NCBI RefSeq assembly: GCF_010731855.1
Contig: NZ_AP022620.1
Location: 2,790,001-2,854,000 of the forward strand
Reading direction: 5' to 3'
DNA length: 64,000 nucleotides
Source: Mycolicibacterium anyangense
Lineage (GTDB): Bacteria; Actinomycetota; Actinomycetes; Mycobacteriales; Mycobacteriaceae
How positions within the stretch are numbered: position 1 is the stretch's first letter; each line of letters starts with the position of its first letter. Below are positions 45,376 through 54,198 of this stretch, in pieces. Position numbers and translations under genes: made by a program. The notes beneath the pieces were generated by a model. It saw nothing but the letters and a program-made list of their open reading frames with translations. It was not told the origin of the DNA and did no database searches.

Positions 45376-46185
45376 TCAGCGAGCCTTCCAGACCGGGGCA
45401 CGCTTCTCGGCGAAGGCCAGCGGCCCTTCCTTGGCGTCCTCGGAGCGCATCAGCGTTCCGATTTCGCGCCTGGTGCGGGTCCAGCCGGTCTCGTCGGCGG
45501 TGATCGTGGCCCTGCCGTCTTCGAGGTCGACACCCACTGCGACGCGCTTGCTGGCCTGCACGGCCAGCGGCGCGTTGGCGGCGATCTGCTCGGCCAGTGC
45601 CAGCGCGGCCGCGACGACGGTGCCGTCCGGCACCACCTGGTTGATCAGGCCCCAGCGCAGCGCCTCGTCGGCGGTGATCGGTTCGCCGGTGAACAGCAGT
45701 TGCATGGCGACCTTGCGCGGCAGCTGGTCGACGATGCGGAACACGCCGCCGGCCGCCGCGAAGAGACCGCGTTTGACTTCGGGGAGTCCGAACTTCGCGC
45801 TCTCCTGTGCTACGACGAGGTCACTGGCCAGTGCCAGCTCGGTGCCGCCACCGAGTGCGGTGCCGTTCACCGCGGCGATCGTCGGCTTGTCGATGAAGTG
45901 CCGGACGTAGCCGGCGAAGCCCCACTCCGGATGCTGCGGGTGAAATAGGTTCTCCCCCCGCGAGATTGCCTTCAGATCGGCGCCGGCACAGAACGACTTG
46001 TCACCGGCACCGGTGATCACCACCGCCCACACTCCGGTGTCGTCCTGCGCCTGCTGCAGCGCATCACCGACCGCGGTGCTCACCGCACCGTTGACGGCGT
46101 TACGTGCCTCGGGCCGGTTGATGGTGATCAGGGCGACGTTGCCCCGCCGCTCGTAGAGAGCGGCGGGGGCTTGCACGTCCGACAC
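45376..46185 (-). CDS. Enoyl-CoA hydratase (crotonase) family protein
   Basis: A 269-residue crotonase-fold protein with SFCAGADLKAI and VNGTALGGGTELALA for the oxyanion hole, and FGLPEVKRGLFAAAGG keeping the Glu after LP that hydratases use. It follows the thiolase gene by 2 bp, so both belong to one transcript for fatty-acid beta-oxidation. It ends 3 bp from the convergent fasciclin gene. Confidence 0.92.
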   Translation of the reverse strand: MSDVQAPAALYERRGNVALITINRPEARNAVNGAVSTAVGDALQQAQDDTGVWAVVITGAGDKSFCAGADLKAISRGENLFHPQHPEWGFAGYVRHFIDKPTIAAVNGTALGGGTELALASDLVVAQESAKFGLPEVKRGLFAAAGGVFRIVDQLPRKVAMQLLFTGEPITADEALRWGLINQVVPDGTVVAAALALAEQIAANAPLAVQASKRVAVGVDLEDGRATITADETGWTRTRREIGTLMRSEDAKEGPLAFAEKRAPVWKAR

Positions 46186-46187
46186 CG

Positions 46188-47345
46188 TTACAGCAGCTCG
46201 AGGATGGTGGCGTTGGCCTGGCCGCCGCCCTCACACATGGTCTGCAGGCCGTACTGAATGTTGTTGTCCCGCATGTGGTACAGCAGCGTGGTGAGGATGC
46301 GGGCACCCGAACCGCCCAGCGGGTGGCCGAGCGCGATCGCGCCGCCGTTGGGGTTCAGCTTCTTCTCGTCGGCGCCGATGTCCTTGAGCCAGGCCATCGG
46401 AACCGGCGCGAAGGCCTCGTTGACCTCGAAGACGCCGATGTCGTCGACGGTCAGCCCCGACTTCTTCAGCGCCTTCTGGGTGGCCGGGATCGGCGCGGTC
46501 AGCATGATGACCGGATCAGCACCGGCCAGCACCGCGGTGTGCACCTTGGCCAGCGGCGTGAGGCCCAGGTCCTTGGCCTTCTCCGCCGACATGATCAGCA
46601 GGGCGGCCGAACCGTCCGAGATCTGGCTGGAGTTGCCGGCGTGGATCACGCCGTCCTCGGAGAACGCCGGCTTGATCTTGGCCATCGACTCGACGGTGCC
46701 GCCGCGGCGGATGCCGCCGTCCTCGAGCACCACAGTGTCGTTACCGTCGGCGTCCTTGGTCTTGATGCCGACGATCTGATCCTTGAAAGCGCCGGAATCC
46801 TGTGCCGCAGCGGCCTTTTCGTGCGAGCGCAGGGAGAACTCGTCGAGCTGGGTGCGGCTGAAGCCCCACTGCTCGGCGATCATCTCGGCGCCGATGCCCT
46901 GGTTCGGGGTCTTGGTGTAGCGCGCCTTGAAATTCTCCGAGTAGGGGTTGCCACCGTTGGCCAGCGAGGAGCCCATCGGGGTCCGCGACATCGACTCGAC
47001 GCCACCGGCGACGACAACGTCGTAGTGCCCGGCGATGACGCCGGCCACCGCGAAGTTCAACGACTGCTGGCTCGATCCGCACTGACGGTCCACGGTCACA
47101 CCGGCAACGGTCTCCGGCCATCCCGCGGTCAGCGCCGCGGTGCGGGCGATGTCGAGTGCCTGCTCACCGGCCTGCATGACGCAGCCCCAGATCACGTCAT
47201 CGACCAGCGCAGGGTCCACGCCGGCCCGCTCGACCAGGCCGTTGAGCACCTGGGCCGACAACTCGGCGGGGTGCACTCCGGACAGTGCGCCGTTGCGCTT
47301 TCCGACGGGCGAACGCACAGCCTCGACAATGACCGCTTCAGCCAT
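46188..47345 (-). CDS. Acetyl-CoA acyltransferase (thiolase)
   Basis: A 385-residue thiolase with all active-site parts: the nucleophile Cys in DRQCGSSQQ, His in NEAFAPVP region and GGAIALGHPLGGSGAR, and a C-terminal Cys in MCEGGGQANA. It cleaves 3-oxoacyl-CoA to acetyl-CoA and a shortened acyl-CoA. The start is ATG 47345 with AAGGAGAAGG upstream. With the following crotonase gene it makes a beta-oxidation pair; it resembles fadA3-type genes of mycobacteria. Confidence 0.93.
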   Translation of the reverse strand: MAEAVIVEAVRSPVGKRNGALSGVHPAELSAQVLNGLVERAGVDPALVDDVIWGCVMQAGEQALDIARTAALTAGWPETVAGVTVDRQCGSSQQSLNFAVAGVIAGHYDVVVAGGVESMSRTPMGSSLANGGNPYSENFKARYTKTPNQGIGAEMIAEQWGFSRTQLDEFSLRSHEKAAAAQDSGAFKDQIVGIKTKDADGNDTVVLEDGGIRRGGTVESMAKIKPAFSEDGVIHAGNSSQISDGSAALLIMSAEKAKDLGLTPLAKVHTAVLAGADPVIMLTAPIPATQKALKKSGLTVDDIGVFEVNEAFAPVPMAWLKDIGADEKKLNPNGGAIALGHPLGGSGARILTTLLYHMRDNNIQYGLQTMCEGGGQANATILELL

Positions 47346-47455
47346 CGACCTTCTCCTTCTGCTGGGTGACGATGTGGGTCCTCGATGTCTAACACACCGT
47401 GTGAGCGGGCCCACGCCCGGGGCCAACCAACCGTTCGGTCAGCCGGCGCGAGTGG

Positions 47456-49180
47456 CTACTTTCCGCTGGTCACGTGCACCGGCAGGTCGTCGTCCCACGG
47501 CTGACGGGTGACCATGTCGGCCACTGCCACCCAGCCGCGTTCGAACTCACCGGTGGCGGCGTCGACCAAGCGGTACTCCTGCCGTTGCCGGTGCAGCGGC
47601 TGGGCGTCGAGCAGCACCACCCGCACCTCCCCGGGTTCGAACCCGCAGCGCTTCTGCATCGCGGCGATCAACTGCTCGTTGTGCATGTGGCCGTCGCCGA
47701 AGTTCCAGCCGATGGCCATGCTGCAGATCCGCTCACCGTCGGTAACCGAATAGTCGTCCTCGTCGTGCCCCGCCATCGCGCGATGCGCCAGCGTGAACAG
47801 CGCCTTGCCGTGCGTGTTGAACGCGCGGAACGCATATCCCATATAGATCGGGATCTGGGCGGCTTCCTTGCTGCCGTAGAACTTCTCCAACTGTGCGGCG
47901 GGCATGTTCGCGATGGCGATCAGGTTCTTGTCGATCTTGGCTTCGGCGGACGGCTTGATGCACCACAGCGTGGTGTCCCAGTTGCCGGCGTAGTACCGCA
48001 TGCCGGGCAGGAAGGAGACCTTGCGTGGCACGGTGTTTCCGAGGAACACGAAGAAGGCCAGCACGGCAAACAACACCACCGGCCACGGGCTGGTGAGGTC
48101 GGCGATGCCGATCTGGGCGTGCGCGACGAACAGCGACAGCACCGAGAAGATCATGAACACGTTCCATTCCAGCGGCACGCCCATCGGAATCGACGACAGG
48201 ATGCCGAGGTGGAAGCAGACCATCACGAACGCCGCGATCGCGGTGGGCCAGCCGCCGTGGGAGAAGAACAGCACCAACGGAATGCCCATCTCGATGGCGG
48301 TGCTGATGTGGGCCAGCAGATGCGAGATCCGGCCCGGCCGAAGATCCTCGGGGAAGTCGGCGAAGAACGTGCGCTTGAGGAAACGCGGCCGCATCACCGG
48401 GCTGTTGGACATCATCGTCGAGATCACGAACGGGAAGTGCCGGGTGAGCTTGGAGGTAGCCGCCCCGATCCAGATGGCCATGCAGACCAGCTTGAGGGCG
48501 ATGATGACGTCGACACCGGCGAACAGGAACGCCACGGCGAAGCTCGCATACACCTCGCCGCGGGCGGCCAGGAAGATCACCTTGTCGCGCAGACCGGCCA
48601 GGGCCAGTAGCGCCAGGACGGTGACGATCTGCCAAGTCGGCAACAGACCCACCTCGGTGCCGAGTTCGGGAATGGGTCCGGTGCCGTCGGAGAACAGCGC
48701 CACCACGAGCATCGCCAGCAGCGCGCCGTAGAGCACGACGTCGACGGGCCCGCGGCTATCCCCCTTCGTCAGTGGCACCTGGTTGGGCCACGGTGGCAGC
48801 CGGATGGTGCCCGGCCGCAACCAGTAGATGATCGAGCCCATCGGGGGGAAGAACCGGTTGTTGAGCGGGCCGAATCCGCAGCCGAGGCCGACCACCTCGA
48901 ACAGCATGGTGTAAAGCACGGCCTTCTCGAAGACGATGGGCTCCGACCACCACTGCCCGATATTGCTCCACCCGTCAATTCCCTTGGTGGCCAGGGCAAA
49001 CAGTGCGGCCACGAAGATGTAGAGCAGGATCTTGACGACGTAGAACAGGTGCAGCACCACCGGTGTGCCGAAGCCGACCTCGGCCCAGTGCCGCGCCATC
49101 GGCTTGATCTTCTCGGCGCGCGTGCCCCTGCTCCACGTCTCGAAGTCGATGACGGGTACTTCCTGCTTCAGAAATCCCAT
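47456..49180 (-). CDS. DUF3556 multi-pass membrane protein
   Basis: A 574-residue membrane protein of the DUF3556 family, known to me only from mycobacteria and relatives. Roughly eight hydrophobic helices run to about residue 390, with conserved-looking loops such as GSIIYWLRPGTIRLPPWP, followed by a soluble C-terminal domain (SMAIGWNFGDGHMHNEQL). The ATG follows TAATCT by 7 nt, a leaderless start, and a KstR-type palindrome overlaps that box. Control by KstR would place it in the cholesterol/lipid response. Biochemical role unknown. Confidence 0.87.
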   Translation of the reverse strand: MGFLKQEVPVIDFETWSRGTRAEKIKPMARHWAEVGFGTPVVLHLFYVVKILLYIFVAALFALATKGIDGWSNIGQWWSEPIVFEKAVLYTMLFEVVGLGCGFGPLNNRFFPPMGSIIYWLRPGTIRLPPWPNQVPLTKGDSRGPVDVVLYGALLAMLVVALFSDGTGPIPELGTEVGLLPTWQIVTVLALLALAGLRDKVIFLAARGEVYASFAVAFLFAGVDVIIALKLVCMAIWIGAATSKLTRHFPFVISTMMSNSPVMRPRFLKRTFFADFPEDLRPGRISHLLAHISTAIEMGIPLVLFFSHGGWPTAIAAFVMVCFHLGILSSIPMGVPLEWNVFMIFSVLSLFVAHAQIGIADLTSPWPVVLFAVLAFFVFLGNTVPRKVSFLPGMRYYAGNWDTTLWCIKPSAEAKIDKNLIAIANMPAAQLEKFYGSKEAAQIPIYMGYAFRAFNTHGKALFTLAHRAMAGHDEDDYSVTDGERICSMAIGWNFGDGHMHNEQLIAAMQKRCGFEPGEVRVVLLDAQPLHRQRQEYRLVDAATGEFERGWVAVADMVTRQPWDDDLPVHVTSGK

Positions 49181-49191
49181 GCGGGACAGAT

Positions 49192-49205
49192 TAGAACGTG
49201 TTCTA
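49192..49205. promoter_or_regulatory. KstR-type operator upstream of the DUF3556 gene
   Basis: TAGAACGTGTTCTA fits the published KstR consensus TNNAACNNGTTNNA at every fixed base and is a full palindrome except the central pair. It overlaps the -10 box TAATCT (49193-49188) of the DUF3556 promoter, so binding would repress. Binding by KstR itself is inference. Confidence 0.65.
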
Positions 49206-49237
49206 GTCCCGTGTAAGCAGTTGGGCGAAAGGGCGCG

Positions 49238-49753
49238 CTAGCTTGTGGCGGGCGGGCGATAGAAGATGGCCAGCTGGCCGATACCGCCGGCCAAGCCCAG
49301 CACCACGGCGATGGCCAGGCCCGTCCAGCCGTGCAACAGGTCGTAGAAGCCGGTGTTCCCGAAGAGGGCGTAGTCCAGGCTGAGCCGGCCCGCGCCGGTC
49401 GCGGCCACCGCGACAGCCGCCGCGGCGAGCACCAGGTTGTACTCCCAGCCCTCCTTGACGATGAAGAAGCCGTTGTGCCGGTGCACCGTCCACGCGGCGA
49501 CAAGCATCAACGCGACGAAACCCGCCGCCGTCACCGGGGTCAGCAGCCCGACGGCCAGACCGAGGCCGGCTGCCACCTCGGTCGTCGCGGCGACCCGGGC
49601 GTGGAAGATGCCCGGCTTCATCCCCATGCTGTCGAACCAGCCCGCCGTGCCCTTGATGCGGCCGCCGCCGAAGAACTTGTTGTAGCCGTGCGCGGCCATG
49701 GTCAGGCCCAGCACCAGTCGCAAGATCAGCAGTCCGACATCGTAGGCAGTCAC
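49238..49753 (-). CDS. DoxX-family membrane protein
   Basis: A 171-residue DoxX/DoxD-like protein with four hydrophobic helices and the start TAYDVGLLILRLVLGLTMAA, as in mycobacterial DoxX. GTG 49753 lies 7 nt after TAGGTT; TTG 49762 is an alternative. Family members join membrane redox complexes against oxidative stress in M. tuberculosis. It stands alone downstream of the WS/DGAT-like gene on the same strand. Confidence 0.88.
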   Translation of the reverse strand: MTAYDVGLLILRLVLGLTMAAHGYNKFFGGGRIKGTAGWFDSMGMKPGIFHARVAATTEVAAGLGLAVGLLTPVTAAGFVALMLVAAWTVHRHNGFFIVKEGWEYNLVLAAAAVAVAATGAGRLSLDYALFGNTGFYDLLHGWTGLAIAVVLGLAGGIGQLAIFYRPPATS

Positions 49754-49793
49754 GCTGGTCAACCTAATGCATCCACGTCATCGACGGTGCCCC

Positions 49794-51044
49794 TCAGCGG
49801 CCAAATGCCATTCTCACCCGGTCGATGTAGTCCTCGACATCGAGGTTGCCGGGGTCGGCGTGCACGCTGAGCGTGACGGTGTCACCCAGGCCGTGCACGC
49901 CGTGGGTCAGGCTCATCATGGGTGACAGTGCGGAGAACCCGGCCGCGAACAACACTGGCAATCCACCGAGCGTCAGATCGGCCGGGCCACGGTTCACGCT
50001 GGACACCACGGTGTTGCCGGTGACGGTGTGCGCACGGACGTTCGGGTCGAACTGGCCCACACCCCAGCGCAACAGCGCGGCAGGCGTCGCCGCGAAGGCC
50101 GCCGCGGAGGCCCGCATCGCGGGATGCTCGCCACGCCGACGCTGGGCGGCCAACTCCGCCGCGATCAGCTGCGCCCGCTCGGCGCGCTCGGCATCGGGAT
50201 GCAATCGGATTCCCACGTTGCGAAAGTTGTTGTGGGCGCCGGGTTCCTGCACTCCGGCCATGGTGACCTCGGCACCCAGCTCCGAGGTGTCCTCGCCGCG
50301 CGCGGTCAGATAGCCCGCCAGCGCCTCGGAGATCGCCACCAACGCGCCGATCGTCACAGTGGGCGTGAGGTCGTCGCGGTGAAGTACCAGGGTTCGTACC
50401 ACCGAGGTGGCACCGGGCCGCCGGTTGATGCTCAGCAGCGGGCATCCCGGGGCCGGCGGCGGCACCAGGCTCGCCTCGGTATCGCGCACCAGACGGCGAT
50501 GTGCCCATGCTGCGGCGACACCTCGTGCCGGCAGGAATCCGTGTCGCGCACCGACCGGGACCGCGACCGGCTGCCGGCGGCCCAGCAGTGCCCCCGCCAG
50601 CGCCGTACCGCGGGTGCCGTCGGCGAACGAATGGCCTAGTTGCAGCATCACCACCGAGCCCGCGCCAGAGCAGCCCGGGATTCCTAACACATGCGGGAAA
50701 ACCTGTGCCCGCCAGGTCATTCGGTGCAGATCGAGTTGGTGGTACCGCAGCCCGGCGGCGGTGTCCAGGCAATCCTGCCACTGCACTGGCCCACCGCGGT
50801 GCAGCACGAACTGGTCAGCGCCGACCTGGCCACGCTGCCATCGCGGATAACGCCACCTGCCCGCCTCGACCACCCGCATCCGCAGCTCGTCGCACTCCTG
50901 CGCCCGATGCATCAGTTCCGCGACAGCGGTGTCCGGGTCCTGGAGCGCACCGTTGAAGGCGTACACCACGTTCTGATCGCTGGGATTGACCGCGGACATC
51001 CAGAACATCTGCGCGTCCACCGCGGCCATCGGTCTGCTCGTGGA
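49794..51044 (-). CDS. WS/DGAT-like acyltransferase-fold protein
   Basis: A 416-residue protein of the wax ester synthase/diacylglycerol acyltransferase-like fold. The catalytic HHxxxDG motif appears as GHSFADG, keeping the second His, Asp and Gly. A late NTVVSSVNRGPADLTLGG region matches the family's N-V-x-G area only loosely. ATG 51044 is preceded by GAGG. It may be a degenerate acyltransferase. Next to an alpha/beta hydrolase and Mce-associated genes, it hints at lipid handling. Confidence 0.75.
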   Translation of the reverse strand, partial: STSRPMAAVDAQMFWMSAVNPSDQNVVYAFNGALQDPDTAVAELMHRAQECDELRMRVVEAGRWRYPRWQRGQVGADQFVLHRGGPVQWQDCLDTAAGLRYHQLDLHRMTWRAQVFPHVLGIPGCSGAGSVVMLQLGHSFADGTRGTALAGALLGRRQPVAVPVGARHGFLPARGVAAAWAHRRLVRDTEASLVPPPAPGCPLLSINRRPGATSVVRTLVLHRDDLTPTVTIGALVAISEALAGYLTARGEDTSELGAEVTMAGVQEPGAHNNFRNVGIRLHPDAERAERAQLIAAELAAQRRRGEHPAMRASAAAFAATPAALLRWGVGQFDPNVRAHTVTGNTVVSSVNRGPADLTLGGLPVLFAAGFSALSPMMSLTHGVHGLGDTVTLSVHADPGNLDVEDYIDRVRMAFGR

Positions 51045-51054
51045 CATACCAGCC

Positions 51055-51954
51055 TCAGGGATTGAGGAAGTCCAGGATCCGCCGGGCCACCGCATCCGGC
51101 TGTTCGAGCTGCAGGAAATGCCCGGCGTGCTCCACGATCGCCACGTCGCTACCGGCAGGCAGGACATCACGCACCCACGGGGTGAATTCCGGTGTCATAC
51201 AACCATCGTCGTTGCCGTGCAGATACAGGGTGGCCAGCCGTGGCGGCTTGGTCCACCACTCGTGCAGAGCGGCATAGCGGGCCGGCGGCTTGGTGTTGCG
51301 GATCGCGGCCCGGTACGGGCCCAGTGCGGCACGCCAGTACTCCGGCGCGCCGATCGCGGCATCGACATGGCGCAGATCCTCGGCGGCGTCGTAGCCGGGC
51401 GACCACCGCCGCCACAGCAGCGGTACGACCCACGAACCCGACCGATCCGGGACGAACGGCAACTGGAAATAGCTGACGTACCAGCTGCGCACCACCTGAG
51501 CAGGCAGCAGCCGCAACAACTTTCCACGGTCGCGAACCGGGCCGCCGGGGTTCAGCGCAGCCGACGGCGGCACCGACATCACCACTGCCTTGACGAAGGG
51601 ACTCTCCGGCATCGCCGCCAGCCCGGTCGCTGTGATGGCACCCCAGTCGTGGCCGATCACCACGTCCCGGTCGGTCGGGCCGCAGGCGTCGCGCACCCGC
51701 AGAGCGTCGTCCATCAGTGCGCCGATGTGGTAGCTGCCGTCGGAAGGAATCGACGAGGGCACATACCCGCGCATGAACGGAGCCACCACCCGGTAGCCGG
51801 CCTCCACCAGATGCGGGACCAGCTTACGGAACCCGTACGCGGTATCGGGAAAACCATGCAGGCACAACGCAATCGGCCCCTCTTCGGGCCCCCACGTCAA
51901 CGCCCGTAACTGCACGGTCGGGGCGGTGACGTCGATCCACCGTGGCGTCGACAC
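51055..51954 (-). CDS. Alpha/beta hydrolase (epoxide hydrolase-like)
   Basis: A 299-residue alpha/beta hydrolase. The oxyanion motif is HGFPDT, the nucleophile is the Asp in GHDWGA, the acid may be in GNDDGC, and the base His is in EHAGHFLQLE. An Asp nucleophile with HGFPD marks epoxide hydrolases or haloalkane dehalogenase relatives. GTG 51954 comes 2 bp after the stop of the upstream Mce-associated gene. The WS/DGAT-like gene follows 10 bp later. Confidence 0.9.
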   Translation of the reverse strand: MSTPRWIDVTAPTVQLRALTWGPEEGPIALCLHGFPDTAYGFRKLVPHLVEAGYRVVAPFMRGYVPSSIPSDGSYHIGALMDDALRVRDACGPTDRDVVIGHDWGAITATGLAAMPESPFVKAVVMSVPPSAALNPGGPVRDRGKLLRLLPAQVVRSWYVSYFQLPFVPDRSGSWVVPLLWRRWSPGYDAAEDLRHVDAAIGAPEYWRAALGPYRAAIRNTKPPARYAALHEWWTKPPRLATLYLHGNDDGCMTPEFTPWVRDVLPAGSDVAIVEHAGHFLQLEQPDAVARRILDFLNP

Positions 51955-51956
51955 GG

Positions 51957-52568
51957 CTAGATCGGGTCGAACCCGGAGATCAGCCAACGCTCGCCCACCT
52001 TGTCCAGGGTGACCCGGACGCTGGAGGCTGTGTTGGTCGGCGCATCGGCACCGACGACGACGGTCTGGTCGACGAACAGCAGCACGACGGCGTGGTCCGG
52101 CTTTGCCGAGACCGAAGCCGCGGCGGGCACGCTGGCCTGCGCCGAGATCTTCTTCTCCTTGGCGCCCGGGATCACCACGTTGTTGACCAACTGGGTATAG
52201 GCGTCCAGGAAGCTGCCGGTGAGCCGGTCTCGCGCGGCGCCGAGATCCTTGTCGACGGTGTCCGGCTTGTAGCTCAGCAGCGCGATCGTCGAGTCCTTGG
52301 CCGCCGCTACCGCCGCGACCGCGGCTTGGTCGGCGTCACGACGCGAGGAGTCCTCCCACTTGAGGTAGCCGGCAGCGGCTCCGAAGAGCAGGGCCAGCAC
52401 CGGCAGGATCACGAACGCCACCAGTCGCGCCGCGTCGAACCTCTTCTTCGGCGCCGGGTCCGCCGACTCGGTCACCGTCTCCTCGACCCCGGGGCTGGGC
52501 TCGTCGATCTCGACGGCCTCGCCGATCTCTTCCACTGGGACCTCGGGCTTCTCGTCGGATGCGGTCAC
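51957..52568 (-). CDS. Mce-associated membrane protein
   Basis: A 203-residue protein with an acidic, Glu/Pro-rich N-terminal tail, one transmembrane helix at about residues 47-68 (ARLVAFVILPVLALLFGAAA) and an outside domain ending in RVTLDKVGERWLISGFDPI, the typical tail of Mam proteins. Orphan Mam proteins stabilise Mce transporters in M. tuberculosis. It overlaps the preceding Mam gene by 4 nt. The pair is far from the mce operon in this window. Confidence 0.88.
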   Translation of the reverse strand: MTASDEKPEVPVEEIGEAVEIDEPSPGVEETVTESADPAPKKRFDAARLVAFVILPVLALLFGAAAGYLKWEDSSRRDADQAAVAAVAAAKDSTIALLSYKPDTVDKDLGAARDRLTGSFLDAYTQLVNNVVIPGAKEKKISAQASVPAAASVSAKPDHAVVLLFVDQTVVVGADAPTNTASSVRVTLDKVGERWLISGFDPI

Positions 52569-53191
52569 TGGACGAACTCCACTTTGGACACCTTCGCTTC
52601 GTCGGCACCGGTCTTCTTGACCGTCAGGCGCATTCGCCAGTTACGGGGCGGTTGGTTCTGCGCACCCGCGTTCTGGGTCTTCACGGTGACGGCCACCAGC
52701 ACCTGCCCCTCGGTGCCGCTCACCGACTCCAGGCCCGCCTCGTTCACGGTGCCCTCGGACTTCGACTTGGCCTGCTTGACGACCTCGACGAACGGCTGGG
52801 ACCGCTTGGCGAAGTCGTCGTAGAACGCGTCGGTGGCGGAATCGAGGATGCGCTTCACGTCGTCGTCGGCATGCTCGAAGTCGATGGTGGTCAGGTTGAT
52901 CGCACCCTGGCGGCCGACGCTCACCAGTAGTTCACGCAGCTGCTCGGCCTGGCGCGCCTGGTAGGCCCGGTAGCCCAACCAGCCGGTGAGGCCGCCCAGT
53001 GCGACCACGATGGCCAGGCCCACGACCGTGGCCAGCTTGACATGTGACCACGGCTGCCGGGCCTTGACCGCCTGACCAGTGTCTTCGATGGTGTCCTCGG
53101 TGGTTTCTTCGACGATCTCCTCGGGGGCCTCCGGGGAGGCCTCGTCGGCCACCTCGGTGGTCACCTTGGGCTCGTCTGGCGCGTCGGCCAT
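52565..53191 (-). CDS. Mce-associated membrane protein, first of an orphan pair
   Basis: A 208-residue Mam protein: a long acidic N-terminus (EEIVEETTEDTIEDTGQ), a transmembrane helix at about residues 53-75, and an outside domain of similar fold to the next gene. It resembles the paired orphan genes Rv1362c/Rv1363c and omamA/B as I remember them. It likely supports stability or gating of one or more Mce importers. It is divergent from the hydrolase gene at 53341. Confidence 0.85.
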   Translation of the reverse strand: MADAPDEPKVTTEVADEASPEAPEEIVEETTEDTIEDTGQAVKARQPWSHVKLATVVGLAIVVALGGLTGWLGYRAYQARQAEQLRELLVSVGRQGAINLTTIDFEHADDDVKRILDSATDAFYDDFAKRSQPFVEVVKQAKSKSEGTVNEAGLESVSGTEGQVLVAVTVKTQNAGAQNQPPRNWRMRLTVKKTGADEAKVSKVEFVQ

Positions 53192-53340
53192 GCTTGCTCC
53201 CTCATCGGCATGTCGGGGCCGTCGCCCCTACTCCGGCGAAAGGCTACCGGCTGTCCCTGTGGTGAGAGTCACCTGGGGCGACAGTCGGCAATGGGCCTGG
53301 GTAACGTGCTTCTCACTTCCACGCGCAGAGGAGTCCGCCA

Positions 53341-54198
53341 GTGGCCAGCACGACCAGCGGCGCGCAGACCGTGCAGTTCCACGGCGATCAGGGGTTGACT
53401 CTGGTCGGCGAAGAGTGGAATCGCTCCGGCGCCGGTGATCGGCCGACGATACTGATGCTGCACGGCGGCGGGCAGAACCGGTTCTCCTGGAAGAACACCG
53501 GCCAGGTGCTGGCCGACCGGGGTTTCCATGTGGTTGCACTCGACGCCCGCGGCCACGGGGACAGCGACCGCGCACCCAACGGCGTCTATACCGTGGACGC
53601 GCTGTGCAACGACGTACTGGCCGTGCTCGAGCAGATCGGCAGGCCGGTGGTGCTGATCGGAGCCAGCATGGGCGGGCTCACCGGCATCATGGTGGCCAAG
53701 CTGGCCGGACCGGAGGAGGTCACCAAGCTGGTTCTGGTCGACGTGGTCCCGCGGATCGAGGAAAAGGGAACCTCGCGCATCCGCGACTTCATGGCCGCGC
53801 ATGTGCACGGCTTCGAGAACCTGGAACAGGCGGCCGACGCCATCGCCGCTTACCTTCCGCACCGCCCGCGGCCGACCAATCTGGAGGGTCTCAAGAAGAA
53901 CCTGCGGCATCGCGAGGGTCGCTGGTTCTGGCATTGGGATCCGGCGTTCCTCGAGCCGGTCGAAGGTGCGGAATTCCTGCGCGTCGAGCAACTCGAGCAG
54001 GCAGCCGCCGACCTGGGCGTCCCGATCCTGCTGATCCGCGGCAAGCTCTCCGATGTCGTGAGTATGGAGGGGGTTACGGCGTTTTTGGCCAAGGTGCCGC
54101 ACGCGGAGTTCGTCGAGCTGTCCGACGCCGGACACACCGCCGCCGGTGATGACAACGACGCCTTCTCCGACGCCGTCGTCGCGTTCGTCACCCGCTGA
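53341..54198 (+). CDS. Alpha/beta hydrolase, serine type
   Basis: A 285-residue alpha/beta hydrolase. The oxyanion part is LMLHGGGQN, the nucleophile Ser is in GASMGG, and the base His in SDAGHTAAGDD. This is a Ser hydrolase acting on an ester, thioester or C-C bond. GTG 53341 has AGAGGAG upstream. It ends 11 bp inside the convergent TetR gene. Substrate unknown. Confidence 0.9.
   Translation: MASTTSGAQTVQFHGDQGLTLVGEEWNRSGAGDRPTILMLHGGGQNRFSWKNTGQVLADRGFHVVALDARGHGDSDRAPNGVYTVDALCNDVLAVLEQIGRPVVLIGASMGGLTGIMVAKLAGPEEVTKLVLVDVVPRIEEKGTSRIRDFMAAHVHGFENLEQAADAIAAYLPHRPRPTNLEGLKKNLRHREGRWFWHWDPAFLEPVEGAEFLRVEQLEQAAADLGVPILLIRGKLSDVVSMEGVTAFLAKVPHAEFVELSDAGHTAAGDDNDAFSDAVVAFVTR

Noticed and set aside
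47427-47440. ACCGTTCGGT palindrome before the thiolase gene
   Set aside because: Only 10 bp with no second copy or clear promoter relation; could be chance in GC-rich DNA.
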